Shown: positions 12,601-25,683 of the stretch, in pieces
How the letters are laid out: each line of letters opens with the position of its first letter
Numbering within the stretch: position 1 is the stretch's first letter
Origin: Chaenocephalus aceratus
Taxonomy: Eukaryota > Chordata > Actinopteri > Perciformes > Channichthyidae
Assembly (NCBI GenBank): GCA_023974075.1
Contig: CM043788.1
Span: 14,914,928-14,978,927 of the forward strand
Direction: 5' to 3'
DNA: 64,000 bases
Translations under genes and position numbers: made by a program
The notes under the pieces: model-generated
Seen by the model: the letters and a program-made list of their open reading frames with translations, nothing else
Database searches by the model: none
What the model was told of the DNA's origin: nothing

Positions 12601-14642
12601 ACACTTCAACATACATATCATTCCTTTAGGGAAGACTGATATCCAGTTTGCAAAACAAACCAACAAATCATTTCCATGTTAACAAATAACTTGGTTGGGT
12701 TCAGAGAATAAATCTTTGCATGACATCAGTGATAAAATGTTGGCAACTGTTTTACTTTGCAGGATATAAAGTGAACCGTATAAACCAGTAACTGTTCATC
12801 TAAAATCTATGAAGCAGTGAGAAGTGATGAAAAAAGGATGTTACAGTAATCTAATGTTTATTTTCACCGAAGTGCCTTTCTGAGTCACATGGGGTCACTT
12901 GATCATTTCTTTACTTTCACTCTTTCTCATCTGTATACGTAACATGAAACGTTGTTGCAAGTCTAAGCAAGGTGTTGAGTCTGCTTCATGCTCTTTGTTT
13001 TGATAGAGTACTTCAATGACAATCATTATCTCTGTGGAAGGGCAGTTATTACATGTGTTTACATTAGAATGGATTGGACAGTGTTTATAGAAGTTGGGAG
13101 AGAAATCATACCACCTGGCAATGAGTAACCCTGCAGGTTCTCTCAAACATTCAACACATTTACTCATTTTCACAAGGACATTTTAATTGCTTAACTCAGT
13201 ATGAGGGACCGGACCATGGTTAAGTTAATTTTAGGTATGATATTAGGAAACACATTAACTCGGAGGTCTTTTTACTAAGTTAAACACTTTTTGATCTTTC
13301 AAAGATATTTCAATAAACCTATTTTTTTTTTTATAACTTCCATGTCATGTGACCTATTGACTCAAAAACAACACCAGATAGTATTACAAGTATGACAACC
13401 TCTTTTTATTTAATTCCACTTTCTATTATGTATTTTTTTTTTTGTGGAGGATTCAGTAGTTTCTATATTAAAAAAGGTCTCGCCTACATGTCATGTATCA
13501 CATCTACTGCACTGGTAATGTTGGACACACCTCTTTTTATTATATGTTAGACCAGCTTTTTATTTGATTATTCATATGGGCAAAACAGCTGAATTTTAAC
13601 AAAAAATTAAATATAGAGGTGCATCCTACCAGTCTAGATTCTGTGTTCTAAGACTTTTCAAATAAAAGAAATTACGATGTTGTCAGAAAATTATTCCTAT
13701 TCCTTGTTTAGTGTAGTCATAATATATAGTATGGAATAATACTTGGAGACAGGCAACATATAGAAAAAAGGGGGAAAGAAAGGTGCATAGAGATACATCA
13801 ATTGTACGTTTTTCAAATAAAGCATTTATGGTAAACAGTGATCAGAAATAAATATGACTTGAATAAGTTAAACGCTTCAAAGAGGTCTTAAGGTATGTTC
13901 GCCTCGCAAACAATACATCATAAAATAGACTGATTTGTCAATGGAGTTTGGTACAGCTAATCATATTGCCCATTTAAACGGTACAATATAACAACATTAT
14001 ACACATTTACAGCCGCTTTCGCTTCCATGGACATTGAATGAAACACACCAAACTACCCACTAGTGATGTTAGCGAAAGGGATATCTGCTTTGTTGACATA
14101 TTTTCCATCTGACGTTAGCTTAGGCTAACGTTAACCTGTGTTTGCTAGCAAGCTCTTCGTTATTCCGGAAGGGTTTACTCTGGCTGTCATTTGTATTCAT
14201 TGTAATCTTACAAACCGCTTACATTATCACATTTGCTACCAAGAGGACTTTGACTATACCTTGAGCATTTAGGAGAAAACAGGATTGAGAAAATGTAACT
14301 TACAGTTTACAGATGTAGCACCGCAGCGACCGTTTCCTGTATCACGTGACTACTTCCGGCTTTCCGTTCAAAGCCAACGCCTTCAAAATAAAACATAACA
14401 AATGTCTGGTTATGATTTTGACCTGTTCTACTCGTTCTACTCCTCCTACTATAGGAGTACTATATACTATACATTTTAAAAATGTTTGTATACTCTGTGT
14501 CATACTATAAATAACACATGTCTGAAAGAAAAAAGCACAATGTAAATAATGATACCAGTAAGCTATTTTTTTAAAATGAAAAAGTAACTTAAACATTGCA
14601 TTTGCTACCCTTTTCACATTATCTAAACTTTAGTCAGTCAAA
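12601..14642. other. Unassigned AT-rich sequence
   Basis: Long AT-rich stretch with poly-T runs and short chance frames (12,895-13,173 and 14,342-14,617, both minus). There is no recognisable domain or repeat end. The promoter-like patch near 14,300 is listed separately. Confidence 0.4.
14150..14385. promoter_or_regulatory. Possible promoter-like patch (ETS and E-box motifs)
   Basis: Two inverted ETS-type cores, TTCCGGAAG at about 14,163 and ACTTCCGG at about 14,352, lie about 190 bp apart. TCACGTGAC, a palindromic USF/MiT-type E-box, is at about 14,342. The surroundings are slightly richer in CpG than the AT-rich flanks. Vertebrate housekeeping and bidirectional promoters often combine these motifs. 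No adjacent coding exon was recognised, so this is a motif-based suggestion only. Confidence 0.25.
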
Positions 14643-14800
14643 TTGTTTTTATACAGCCCAATATCACAAATGTCACAATAGAGCCAGGAGGTTGTTCAAT
14701 CTGTACCGACACCCTCTGTCCTTAGACGCTTGCACTGCAAAAGGAAGAACTCACCAAAAGAAACCTCACAATCAGCGGGAGGAAACAAATGGAACATGGT
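14643..14800 (-). mobile_element. LINE 3'-tail fragment (minus strand)
   Basis: Reads AGCCCAATATCACAAATGTC and then ACACCCTCTGTCCTTAGAC, the reverse complement of the tail at 31,980-32,090. It is a short, 5'-truncated copy of the same 3' untranslated region. Confidence 0.7.
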
Positions 14801-15598
14801 AAGCAACTAAGTATATTTACTAAAATAATGTATTCATGTAGAGTTTTTTGGTTATTGTAAATATAAATATATATATATATCTTAAATATATCTATTTACA
14901 TGTTACTTTACATTTCTAGTGCACTTTAAACATAATATTTAATTCATTTATATATGCTATCTAAATCTACTATGCATAATAAACAGTTTTACCGTTGATA
15001 TATTTTGCAATTTAATTTGATATTTTGAATTATACTTTCAGTTGTGATATATTATAAGCTATTGATGTGCTGTGAACACTTCTAATGAGTAGAGAACTAT
15101 GGTTCATCTGATTTCTGCGCAGAGATTAAATATGGAAGAAACGATGTTAGATGTCGTTTGTGTGAGAATTCCATGTCCCAGTGGGAGATTTGCTTCTTTC
15201 CTCTCCTCTCTTTTCACGGTGCATCACAGAGGTATTTCCACTTGTTCTGGGAAAGGCGCAGCATCATTAGAAATGCAACAGAGACCACCCAGGCACACAC
15301 TAGAACACTGATACCATTACATTTATCTTACCAAATTGTGCAGGGCAGAAAGAATGTCCCTGATAAGGCAATGCCCAATCCCCAGGGGAAACATATTGTC
15401 CAATTAGACGAGGTAATCTGATAATTGAGGGATCAAACTGTGACTTGGGAGTTTGCACCGATGCTGATGCAACACAGGGGCTGTTTGACTGCATAAACAC
15501 CAATTTACAGCAATGGCGGTGGAAGATCTTGATCTGTGGTACAGCCCTTGCCATTGGATAATAACATCAGTGGCACTGATTTTATTTCACCTTGAGCG

Positions 15599-15602
<4 letters not shown>
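14801..15602. other. Unassigned sequence
   Basis: AT-rich to about 15,090, then mixed composition. The frames at 15,099-15,421 overlap in two phases and show no domain. Confidence 0.4.

Positions 15603-15657
<55 letters not shown>
15603..15657 (+). repeat. (GT)n microsatellite
   Basis: About 27 uninterrupted GT dinucleotides. Confidence 0.96.
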
Positions 15658-15658
<1 letters not shown>

Positions 15659-18051
15659 ATAATGGCATAGTCCCGGAGACACCTACTAAAGTGTAAACTA
15701 CTACAGAAGCAGTTCTTAATCCTTTCTCAGGACTGTCTCGATTTGAATGCAGATTTTATCACAGCGATAGCGTTGCGACTGTTCAAGATACAGTTGCAAA
15801 ACCTTACAGGTGTGAAGTGAAGATTAAAAGTAAAGGTATTTGAAGATGGGTGTGGTCGGAGCACACTGCTATACACCACTGGCTTAATTTGAAGCTTTGA
15901 CTGGATTGAACAGATTCAGAAAAATAAAGGTAGGGTTAGTAGGAGGTTAGTAAGCGTAGAAGGGGCTGGAGTGATCCCATTACAACATGGCCTAGTATTA
16001 TACTGTGAGTCTACTTTATTTGTTTTCCTTTAAAAAACATTTTTCATGTCTGACATTATTCCTAACAAGCGAGGAACACGTCATTGCATGTTGTGTTTGT
16101 AAAATAGCACAGGCTTTCTGAGCAGGTGTCCCAGGTGCTCCTGAGGGACAGTGCTGGTGCCTTGATCCTTGCTGTGACCCCCCGACCCTGTGTAATGCAC
16201 ATCCCGTAATGGCACATGCTGCGCTGCCACCATTGCTCATCCCTGAACCCTATTGTTCATTGTTTGTCCTCTCCAGTTTTTTCCCATGGGCCCCTGGCCA
16301 GTGAGAGGAAAAGGTCACTGTAAATATTGCGCTGAAATCCTCCCTCCCTCCCATAGAGCTCCTGAAGATGGAACAGGCGACCAGTGGGTGAGCACTTCCT
16401 TCCTGCGCAGGGCATTTCAACTGTAAGACATCAAACAAGTATGAATCCCTCAATGTCAAAGATTGCTGCATTGAGATCATATGCTCAGTGTTGACATTAC
16501 AATAATCTGGGCAGGTTTCAGCTCTTTGCCAACAACATCATAATATCTACATATGCAGCTCCATCTGCCATCATCGCAAAGCTCGAATATGAGTATAAGA
16601 ATGTAAATCACACATTTTCCAAATCTGCTCTTAAGTCCACTTTTGTAACCTTTAAATAATATATTTTCAATGACTGAGCATGAATCCAATCCATGACTGT
16701 ATTTTGTATCTAATAAAATACATAACATATGGAAATTAAGTGAGTCTGACCCATGGGAGGCTAATCACTAGCCTGTAGCAATGCTGTTAATATAAGACGG
16801 GAGATTTTAAATAAACCCCTGACATTTGGGTTTGTTTTGCTTCTGAGTGGCGCTCCATCTCCCGTTGCTCCACTTTCCCGGAGGAGTTCAGTTTCCTGGG
16901 CTCACATTTTGGGCTCCGGAAACTCAGGACTCTGCCAGGCTTAGTTTAGGAAAGCATCCAGATAAACACAATGGAGTAAGGAGATTTAAAGGGGACAGAC
17001 AACCTTTCAGTCTGAGTGCTGACACTTTGCCTGACACACTATATGACTTTGATTACATTCATTATGTCAACAGATTTCACAAATCATACTTTCAACTTAC
17101 CCAATACAGTTATGTGAAATTGTTAATGTGATACATTTAATCAATGTTTCAGTTTGTCAGTGCACAGTGTCTGTATAACATGGGCAATACATGTATGGAG
17201 AGTAGAAGGAGTAAGAGAATGATTTCAAATTTGGGCAAAAAAAAAAAAAAGTAAAGGCATGACACTAATGTTTTTAAAAGTTAATCAGCTACAGCTCTAT
17301 TGGTATTGTTGTTCATCTGCATATTCCACAAAACATTCTGTCAAAAGTTTTCACCCAAAAAAAGAAATCTCCAGGAAAAGGACTCAGATGAAACTTTTTA
17401 GGCTAAAGCAAGGTTTTCGGACTCGCTCCAAGTAACAATGAAGACACAAGACCAATGTCCAAGGTATTATCTCTCGGAATTTGGTGGCTTCACAATCTGA
17501 GAATATGTTTATATCTTAAAAAGACACACAGCGTTGTTTCAATCACTGTTTTTATAATATCAATGGATATTGAAAGACTCCATGACAGGAATCCAAACTC
17601 TGTAATTCCCCTCAACTTTACAGGGAGTTTTAGCAACGTTCAGCTCATTGTTTTGGTTTTAGGGACGGCACCTCATTTAGGTAAAAAAAATCACTTTCCA
17701 TTTTTTTTTTCTGGCATTTTCTATGATTATTAGTTAATTGGTTAAATTTGAAATGTAAAGAAAACATGTCATGAAAGTTATTGATGATATTTCTGATGGC
17801 AAGTCAAACATTGTGTGGCATAGGGTTGTATTGGGGGAGTTTGTACCTAGCATATTTTCCTCAGCAGTTCTACAGTAAGATTCTCGTTATGCCCCTTCAG
17901 TGGACTAACCACAAAGGCACTGGAATATTGTTGCGAGAAATAAAATGTTCTGTTTCTTCCATCCTTCTTCAATGTTTTGAGCACCAAAAACGAAATTCCA
18001 AAACCCCAAATTAAACCAAAACTATCTAAATGGATTAATACAAAAGAAAAA
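15658..18051. other. Unassigned sequence
   Basis: Mixed AT-rich DNA. Short open frames (for example plus 16,847-17,131 and 17,455-17,733) show no domain. There are poly-A runs near 17,240 and 17,690. No element termini were identified. Confidence 0.4.
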
Positions 18052-18088
18052 GTATGTGTGTGTGTGTGTGTGTTTATGTGTGTGTGTA
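18052..18088 (+). repeat. Interrupted (GT)n microsatellite
   Basis: Two GT runs separated by TTAT. The frames on both strands here are repeat-driven. Confidence 0.9.
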
Positions 18089-18967
18089 ATTTGGGTGAAC
18101 TGACCTTTTCATTATTTCGACACAGGAAAGATTGGAGAATTTCTAAGAACCCCAAGAAAAAGAGTGGGTGTGAGAGGGTATAAAGGGGCATTTTCCCAAA
18201 TATGTTCAGGCTTTTACCACCCAGGTTAACATAACATGTTCCTTGCCTTCTCATAACACCACTCCTTCGGCCCCCCAGGCCAGACAACAGGCTACTGTGT
18301 ATCAGGAGGCGAAGACAGGATCGGCCCTGAGAAATGTTGAGGAACACACTCTGGGAAAAAGTCTAGAGAGTGAAATGAAAAATCCACAATGGTGCTGAAG
18401 TCTAGCCAGAATGACACATATTATCTCCCAAAAGTTGTTGTGGATTACCGCCTCATATTTTAGTGTTAAATCCCTCCCCTCGTTTGAGTAACATGAGTTT
18501 GAGAGGAAACAGATTTTGTGCACAGGGTCCAGCTGAAGCCATCGAAGCATGCTGCATGTTTGCTCCGTCTTTGACTTTATATATACAGTCTATGGTCTTT
18601 GATGATATGTGACAGGTCGGAGTGTGTTCATAACTGTTTGTGTTTATAAACAGGTGGACTTGGTTACAGCTGGGGGGTTATTTGTGTGTTTAATGGATTC
18701 GAGCCAATCGCAATCAAGGGGAGAGCATAATAAAATCCGGCCTGATGTTAAATGCGGTCAGGCTCGGTTTTGTATCGTCATTGCTCAGACGATTACATTT
18801 TTTATTATTCTGATGCTGCCATATTTTAATTGTGATATAATATATGCATTTTTAAGACATTCCCAGTGTAGCTACATAACGTTTTAAATTGAATGATCCA
18901 TGAAATGGAGGTTTATTATCTTAAAATAAAAACTTTATTTATGGCAGGGGTAGTTGGTATTCTTTTT
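18089..18967. other. Unassigned sequence
   Basis: No coding or repeat feature could be supported. A TATATATACAGTCTATGG motif at about 18,578 also occurs in the Harbinger-like element at about 12,218, hinting at an undetected repeat fragment. Confidence 0.35.
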
Positions 18968-19107
18968 TGTATTTACTTGCGCTATTCTTTCTGTTGTTCT
19001 GTTGTATTGTGTTGCACTGTTGGTGGAGCCTGGGACCTAAGATTGTCATCGACATAACACTGTAGCTATGACAATAAAAGCCTTGAACTTGAACCTTGAA
19101 CCTTTAA
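18968..19107 (+). mobile_element. LINE 3'-tail fragment
   Basis: Shares the sequence order TTGTGTTGCA, GAGCCTGGGACCTAAGATT, ACGACATAA-like and GACAATAAA with the copy at 44,640-44,757. Both end in CCTTGAAC-type repeats, the sign of target-primed LINE insertion. No coding part is left. Confidence 0.7.
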
Positions 19108-21734
19108 TTTCCCATGCAATTCTGTTTTGTTTTCTTTGTAAAAGGTTTTGTAAGGGTGTTTTGGTGGTTAAACAAAGAACATTAGCATATAAGCCTTTTT
19201 AGATAATAAATTTGATTTGAGTTGAATGATAATCAAATGCTTACTAAGAGAGAAATACATGAATGACAGATTTTACATTTTATAAAGTTCTATCAAAAGA
19301 TAAGAAATTAAAGTAATCCATCCAGTTAATGGAAAATAAAATAATGGACCAATTTCATAACTAGGGCATTAAATGACACGTCAGTGGTTAAAAATACCAC
19401 ATGACACGCACTTAAAATAAAAAGGATATATTATTTTCCACTGTGTGAAAGGAAGAGAAGGTCCTAACCTAAATGAGCCCACTAAGAGCACATTTGTGTT
19501 TTCTATCCCACGGATCAGCCTGTAAGGATTTAACACTCAATTGGCCTCAGTTAATATTAAATGGACTTAATGTGCAGCTCACAAATGGTTTAATAATATG
19601 TCTTCATTTCCGCTGCTAAGTCAATGATAGTAAGGATTCAGGCGTTGGCGTTGGCCTCACTGAGTCCTCAGGGTTTTCCCTCTTTTTGTACAGTGCAAAT
19701 ATTTCCAGAAGAAAACCCATTGTGGCTACAGCCCAGAAGGGGGCGCCCAAGAATGTCATTTATGAGCTTTGCCTCTCCTCTTTGGACTTGTTTGCAGAGG
19801 AGGAGAGCGAAAGATGGACAGTAAATGAGAAAAACACAGAAAGTTTTGCTCAGAGGTGTTTCTAACAAGAACCCTATCCGTGCTCCCTGAATGCTGGTTC
19901 CACGTTAACAGTAGAACAAATCTGCCCAGGGGATAGATAAAGGAATGAGAACCCCTTACAACACAATGAAAACAATCAACAACTACCACACCAAACCCTG
20001 CAATTAAAGTGGTTATTTCTGGTATGCTATACAAGTGACGATACAATTCCTCAGTTTGGCAAGATACTAGGAACTTCTTTTGCACCCTTCACCCTTCTCT
20101 ACAAAACCTTTTTTTTTATTTCACAAAATCTTCTAATATGTTAGAAGTTGTTAAAACACAACCAAGACTGTTGCTGTATAAAATACAGACTATAATTGGC
20201 AAAATCCAGATTTACATAAGGAATATCTGAAAGATCAATAAACAGGAACACAAATGTAACCGGAAACAAATTGCGTTGAGTCTTTAGACATATTTTGTGG
20301 GTGTCAAAACTCTGGCAGCTTAATATTCAGCACTTACAATAATATACATTTTATTTGAAATACATTATACAATACAGTATAATACTGTATCAATCATTTA
20401 ACTTAAATGGCACTATGAATAGGCTTAAAAAAAAGATAAAAAAATACATAAATAGTTTACATTCGATAAATTAATCAATTAATGTATGTGATGTAATGTA
20501 AAAGATAAATAATCAGAGTTATGCATTTCACCAGGCAGGTAACAGTGCCAAAGTGCCTGTATAAAGATGAGCATGAAAAGCTGAAACATTAAACTACAGC
20601 TGTGATCAACCAATCACATAGCATTACATAATAACAAATAGATTTTGACTGTTTTGGGGGCATCCCTGTACACATTGTATGTATAAACATTAGCCCGTGT
20701 GTGGTAATGTGTGTGTGTGTGGGGAGTTGAAGCAGAGAGGCTGTTTGTGGTGAAAACAATGAGAAAGAAGACACGGAGAGGAAGCTAAACACAGGCTGCT
20801 CTTTGAAGTCCAGAGCAGAGTAATGCTATTGTGAGCAGGTTATTAACCAACACAAACACAAGTTACATTATAGCCGAGGACATATCTGATCATCTGATAT
20901 AATATGATATATGATATAATATCGTACAAATAGTGCAGATTAAAATTAATATGTCATGGAGGCTATAAATTGTATTATTAATGGGTTGGAGGCGGCGAGA
21001 GATTTCCCGTGTTAAGTGGATGAGGTAGCGTGGCATACAGGAAGGGAAATAGCATGTGGGTGGTGGTGGAGGGGATGTAAGGAGAACTATAGGATTGTGT
21101 ATGTTGGAAAGGTGCGGAGTGCTCAGCAGTGCAAATTGAGGTCAGTTTCAGCCGAGTAGCCTTTTAGCTTTGATCCCTCAGCTGAACTGGATGAAAGACA
21201 TCCTGCTTCCCTTGCCAAGGAGGGAGGAAGGAGAGGCGAGCAGGGGAGGACCTCAGTTTTCTACCTGACAAATATGGCTTGATGCAGAAAAAACTGTTTC
21301 CTTTAGCACACCAATAATCTTTTATTTGTATCAGTCTCGCCTCTAGTCTTCCTAACTCGCACGGCTTTCTGTAACTCACCCCCCTTCTCCTGTTCCTGTT
21401 AATATAGATCCAGATGGAGTTCATCAATCTTTTCCCCCTTTATCTGTTCTTCCCTGACTCCCTCTGTTATGTTCTTTTCCTTTACAGTTAGTGCATTCAA
21501 AATCTGAACTTTTATCCTCCCACGACCTGTCAGACAGCAGACCCGAAGCCTGGAGCTAACCTGCTGTTTGCGTGTATGTAAGGCCTTGCGTGTGAAATCT
21601 GGTGCGAAAGCATCCGAGTTCATGTCAATCACTGTGCGTGTGATCAAAAAATAATTACTTAATGGGATTATGTTGTTTAGACTTGACTCATTGTGCCACT
21701 AATGTGTCTCAGCACTGTGCAGTATGTGCCTGTA
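19108..21734. other. Unassigned sequence
   Basis: AT-rich DNA with an imperfect ATATGATATAAT-type simple repeat around 20,890-20,925. Open frames on both strands (for example minus 19,756-20,085) show no domain. No repeat ends were seen. Confidence 0.4.
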
Positions 21735-22945
21735 TTGACAACCCACCGCTAAAGTGGATTTATATGATCAGGTAAAACTCATGCTGAATTCCTGTGACTC
21801 CAACGCAGAGCTAATTATTCTAGGAGACTTTAATATCAACTGGAATGATAAACAAAATAGAAAGAACTTCAAACGGATCACGGATAATCACAACTTAATA
21901 CAGCTAATGGATCAACCGACTAGAAAAACCAAAACCTCCAAGACTATGATAGATTTATTATTTACTAACAAAGCTTAAAACCTACAACTTCCTGACTGGT
22001 CTTTCTGACCATAATCTTGTTCTTTTTGCCAGGAAACTCACAAAAAAAAGGTTCATGGTCACACCTAAAACCCCTGCCTTGGGTTCTCGCTTCATCCCCA
22101 AAAATCTGCAACAACATTTTATGGAGGCAGTGAAAATGATTGATTGGGGGGACACTCTTTCCTCTGAAGATATTGGTGAAAACAGTCATCTGTTTATATC
22201 TCAAATTAACGATGCAATGTCTTCCTTCTCAAGGAGAGGGTGCCTTAGGGACAGGAAGGAACATCATCTTCCCTGGCTGAATCAACACTGCAGGAATCTC
22301 ATGAAATCTAGAGACCAACTATTGAAGCAGAGCTTGAAATCCGGACTATCCACTGACACACAGAAATTCACTAATGCTCGTAACAAGGTAACACAAACAA
22401 TAAGACAGGCCAAAGCATCAATATAATTGAAGGTGCAAAAGGTAATGGTAAAAAAGTGTTGGCAAACCATAAACTATTAGGTAAACATAAGAAACAGGAA
22501 AATAATGTTCTAGAATTAAAAATCAATGATGCCCTGATAAAAGACCCTGCAGTGTTGGTCAGCTCACTCAATGAGTATTCATAGTGCTTTGGACATTACA
22601 AAGTTCTTCCCGCCATCTGAGGTCTCACCTAGCCCGACTGTGGATACACACCCTGTTTTTGACCTGGAGAAAATCACAGAGGTTGAGGTAAAAAATATAA
22701 TCTTGGGTTAAAGAGGTTCTAAGGCTAGGGATGCAAATGATTGAGACACCAATTTTTATTTTTTATTTTTCTTATCAAGCTCCACATTTGTGGAATCAGC
22801 TTACAGTTTGTGTTCGGGCAGCAGACACCCTATCCGTTTTTAAGAGTGCGCTTAAGACCTTCCTTTTTGATAAAGCTTATACAGATGTAGCACCTCATTT
22901 CAGACTCCAGCTTACAGCTTCCTGCCTACGACCTGCCTAAGACCA
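21735..22945 (+). pseudogene. Deleted LINE ORF2: endonuclease part joined to C-terminus
   Basis: The first part (21,754-21,975) encodes the middle of an APE-type endonuclease: LGDFNINWND (with the catalytic Asp/Asn pair) and later MIDLLFTN. A frameshift follows, and 22,055-22,426 encodes the linker before the reverse transcriptase, ending ARNKVTQTIRQAKASI. Stops accumulate after that. The whole reverse transcriptase is absent, and the sequence jumps at about 22,750 to the element's C-terminus (YQAPHLWNQL, then FKSALKTFLFDKAY). Full-length proteins of this type nick the target and prime reverse transcription there. This copy is an internally deleted, 5'-truncated remnant of the L2/CR1/Rex group. 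Confidence 0.8.
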
Positions 22946-24213
22946 GGGTTGCGTTCCGATAATCCAAAAATCAGCTCCTAAATTCTAACCCTATCTCCTA
23001 TTCCTTGACCTCTGAGTGAAACGTCACGGGGTTAAGGCAAGTCAAGGCAAGGCAAGGCAAGTTTATTTATATATACCTTTTCAACACAAGGCAATTCAAA
23101 GTGCTTTACAAAAAATGAAAGACATTAAGAAAATGGCATTTAAAATCAGTCATTAAAAAGAAAAGCTAATAAAAGAAACATTAAAAGAAAAAATACATGG
23201 ATAAAAGTTACAGTGCAGTCTAATATATGAATAGTTCAATTAAACATTAAAAGAAAAAGTACAAGGATAAAAGTTACAGTGCAGTCTAAGGGATAGTGGA
23301 TAGGAGAATTCAAAAGGACATAGGAGAAGAGACTGCGGTACTTTAGAGAATCCGAATGCACTTTCACTATCCGACGTGTTTATGATGCGCCAGCGGACGT
23401 CATGAATGTGCGTCTGCTGCTGTGGGGAAACTATGGAAACTACAGTTTTCTACACAGCGGACTACAACATGGATGTTCAATAAGAACGAGAGACTACTGT
23501 AAACTCATCTAGAGACTCTGCACCATGCTCTGATGCTGCTGTTTTGCTTTATGAACGTAGACAACAGAGAAATATATTCTTCATGACCAAAGTTGGAATT
23601 GAAATAAAAAAGGAAAGTGAAACTTATGCTCATCACCCTCTCCCTCCGGTCCACATTAATACAAATGATCCCAATACGTATGATTGTATGAAAATATCTT
23701 AAAATCAATAAAAATGTATTTATTATAAACGTTAGTCCTTACCATCTATCACCATTCAAACATCTTTTAAAAGTTGAACAAACCCCACACAGCTCAGTAA
23801 AGACTGTGAGATGTTGACTTTATTTGATAATTTCAGTAAAAACTAACGTTCATATTTCTCTTTCACTTTGGCAACTTACCACATACGTTTTAAAATGCTT
23901 AATAAGCACCGTAACTTTCATGATATAATTTCTCGGTCATAATCGGTTGTTTCCGTGAACGGCCGACTGTTGAGTGACGGCAAATGCTGCGGCTGCAATG
24001 CATTGTGGGGCAGCATTTTCTCCTCTCCTTTCGGTTAGGGAGGTCCAGTGGTTCCTAAGCTAAAGGAGGTTATAAAGGAAGTTTGAAACCTCCTTTCCTT
24101 TCATTTGGAGAATTGGAACGGCACTTATCATGGCTGCCACTGAGGGACTTCCGGGTCATTTCACTTGGTTAGGAAGGTTCCTAAGCTAAATGGACTATTG
24201 GAACGCAACCCTG
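22944..24213. mobile_element. TIR element starting CAGGGTTGCGTTCC
   Basis: The left end CAGGGTTGCGTTCCGATA and the right end, reverse complemented (CAGGGTTGCGTTCCAATAGT), are inverted repeats of about 18 bp with one mismatch. Subterminal TCCTAAGCTAAA-like motifs repeat near the right end (about 24,050 and 24,180). The interior is non-coding and includes an inserted LINE tail at 23,033-23,290. I could not find a convincing target duplication, so the superfamily is open. It lies directly after the LINE C-terminus. Confidence 0.65.
23033..23290 (-). mobile_element. L2-type LINE 3' tail, minus strand
   Basis: Starts with repeated GGCAA units followed by GTTTATTTATATATACC and CAAGGCAATTCAAAGTGC. 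This is the reverse complement of the same type of tail found at 48,165-48,236 after the L2 reverse transcriptase. Within it, AAAAGTTACAGTGCAGTCTA occurs twice about 65 bp apart. It interrupts the TIR element around it. Confidence 0.8.
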
Positions 24214-24937
24214 TATTGAGGAATGTTAAGCCCTCCCACTATTTTCCAACAGGGCGTTGCCAGATTTTAACCAGGAGATGGCGCTTCATTCACAAATACA
24301 GAAAGACAAGTTTCATGGACTTTCAGTTGTGTTTTGAACAGCATTTGAACACATCAATATTTTAGATAAACTAAAGTATAATCTTGTAATTCAATAATAT
24401 ATAGTCTTTATATATTAAATAATCATAATAATAATGTAAATGTTTACATTACACTTCTTTATTTGTTATGCTCATACTTTTACCTTTACAATCGTTTGCT
24501 TTAATATGCAGTATATTTTTTGTATATTTATGTGTTTGCTTCCTCCTGCTCCCTTTCGGACACATATGATTTATTATTATTATTAATATGAAGATATTAT
24601 TAAGATAAGATAAGATGTCTTTATTGATTGAACATTTTAGTTTAGAATGTGCTGTCCCACGGTAATTCAGAAGGCTCACAGGTCACATTCCGACCATTAT
24701 TTAAAACAATAGGTGCTTTCACACCATCTACAGTTTGATTTGTATAGAGGGAGCTCTGTGGCTGAATGGCCAGCGATTAGGTGTGGCGCATTTATCATAG
24801 GTGATCAGAGCTAACTGCCTGCCGTCAGATTTCATTTAAAAAACAGGTCTGATTTTAAGACTATTTCTGCGCTCATAAAGAATGATAAGAATAAGAATAA
24901 TGCGTATTGAACTGGTTTCATTCATTAGTGAGTTTAT
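24214..24937. other. Unassigned sequence with a (GATAA)n tail
   Basis: AT-rich. At 24,601-24,640, AAGATAAGATAAGATG followed by TCTTTATTGATTG looks like the end of a minus-strand LINE or SINE. Nothing else is assignable. Confidence 0.4.
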
Positions 24938-25154
24938 TTAACACTAGAACCGCCAATCGGGTCAATTTGTGTGATGTGTGTTGTGTGTGTGCAATGTAAC
25001 TTTTTTTCAATAAAATATTAAAGTCTCCCAGTCTGTGACTTCTCCTGAAAGTGTGTTATGTAGCACCCTATGTTGTTAAAAATTGCATTCTAATAGCGGG
25101 ATATTACGGTGTTAGGTAGGCCTATACAAAAACCTCTGGCGGTTCTAGTGTTAA
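24938..25154. mobile_element. 217-bp TTAA-flanked MITE
   Basis: The left end is TTAACACTAGAACCGCC and the right end is GGCGGTTCTAGTGTTAA, a perfect 17-bp inverted repeat including the TTAA. TTAA target duplication is the signature of piggyBac-type transposition. The short non-coding interior makes it a MITE dependent on transposase supplied elsewhere. The ends are intact, so it may be a fairly young copy. Confidence 0.88.
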
Positions 25155-25590
25155 GATAATTAGGAACAGAAGCCCTTTTTTATCAGTAACGAATTTAGCA
25201 GTTGAACATAAAAGTCAACTAACTGAGGGTCACTTGCAATGACAGTGTTGTGTCTAACTGTAAGCTTGTCACTCAGAGTAACCTACAGTTAATTTAGCTG
25301 CTGGAAAAGAAAGATCAGGGGGGGAGGGGGGGAGAGAGCTGTGGTTGATGGGCCATTAGTTGTGTAAATACACAGCTGAGAGCTGCCGTTTCATTCAGAC
25401 TGTTTAAAAAACGGTAACAACGGACTATTTTTCTTAGCGGATGCATGTCAAATTAAATCAATACATACAACTATTTTTTAAATCAATAAAAAGATTTTCT
25501 AAATCCATAAAATCATTTCAATTAATATTGGGAGTCATGTCGTTACTTTGTTGAGAATGTGGCCATGTAATAAGCGGGATAATTTGAAGC
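25155..25590. other. Unassigned sequence
   Basis: AT-rich with a G-rich run near 25,320. No gene or repeat end was recognised up to the start of the integrase fragment. Confidence 0.35.
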
Positions 25591-25683
25591 GACTTGTTCC
25601 TTATGGGGAAAATAACACCCTTCATGCTGATCAAGATCCCTCCGCTACGCGTTGGGATCCTGATCTGCCGACGAGGCTCCATT

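Noticed and set aside
16847..17131. Plus-strand frame of 94 codons
   Set aside because: No domain, no codon bias and no splice context that would support an exon.
24745..24830. tRNA-like phrase GTGGCTGAATGGCCAG
   Set aside because: It resembles an A box, but I found no B box and no cloverleaf.
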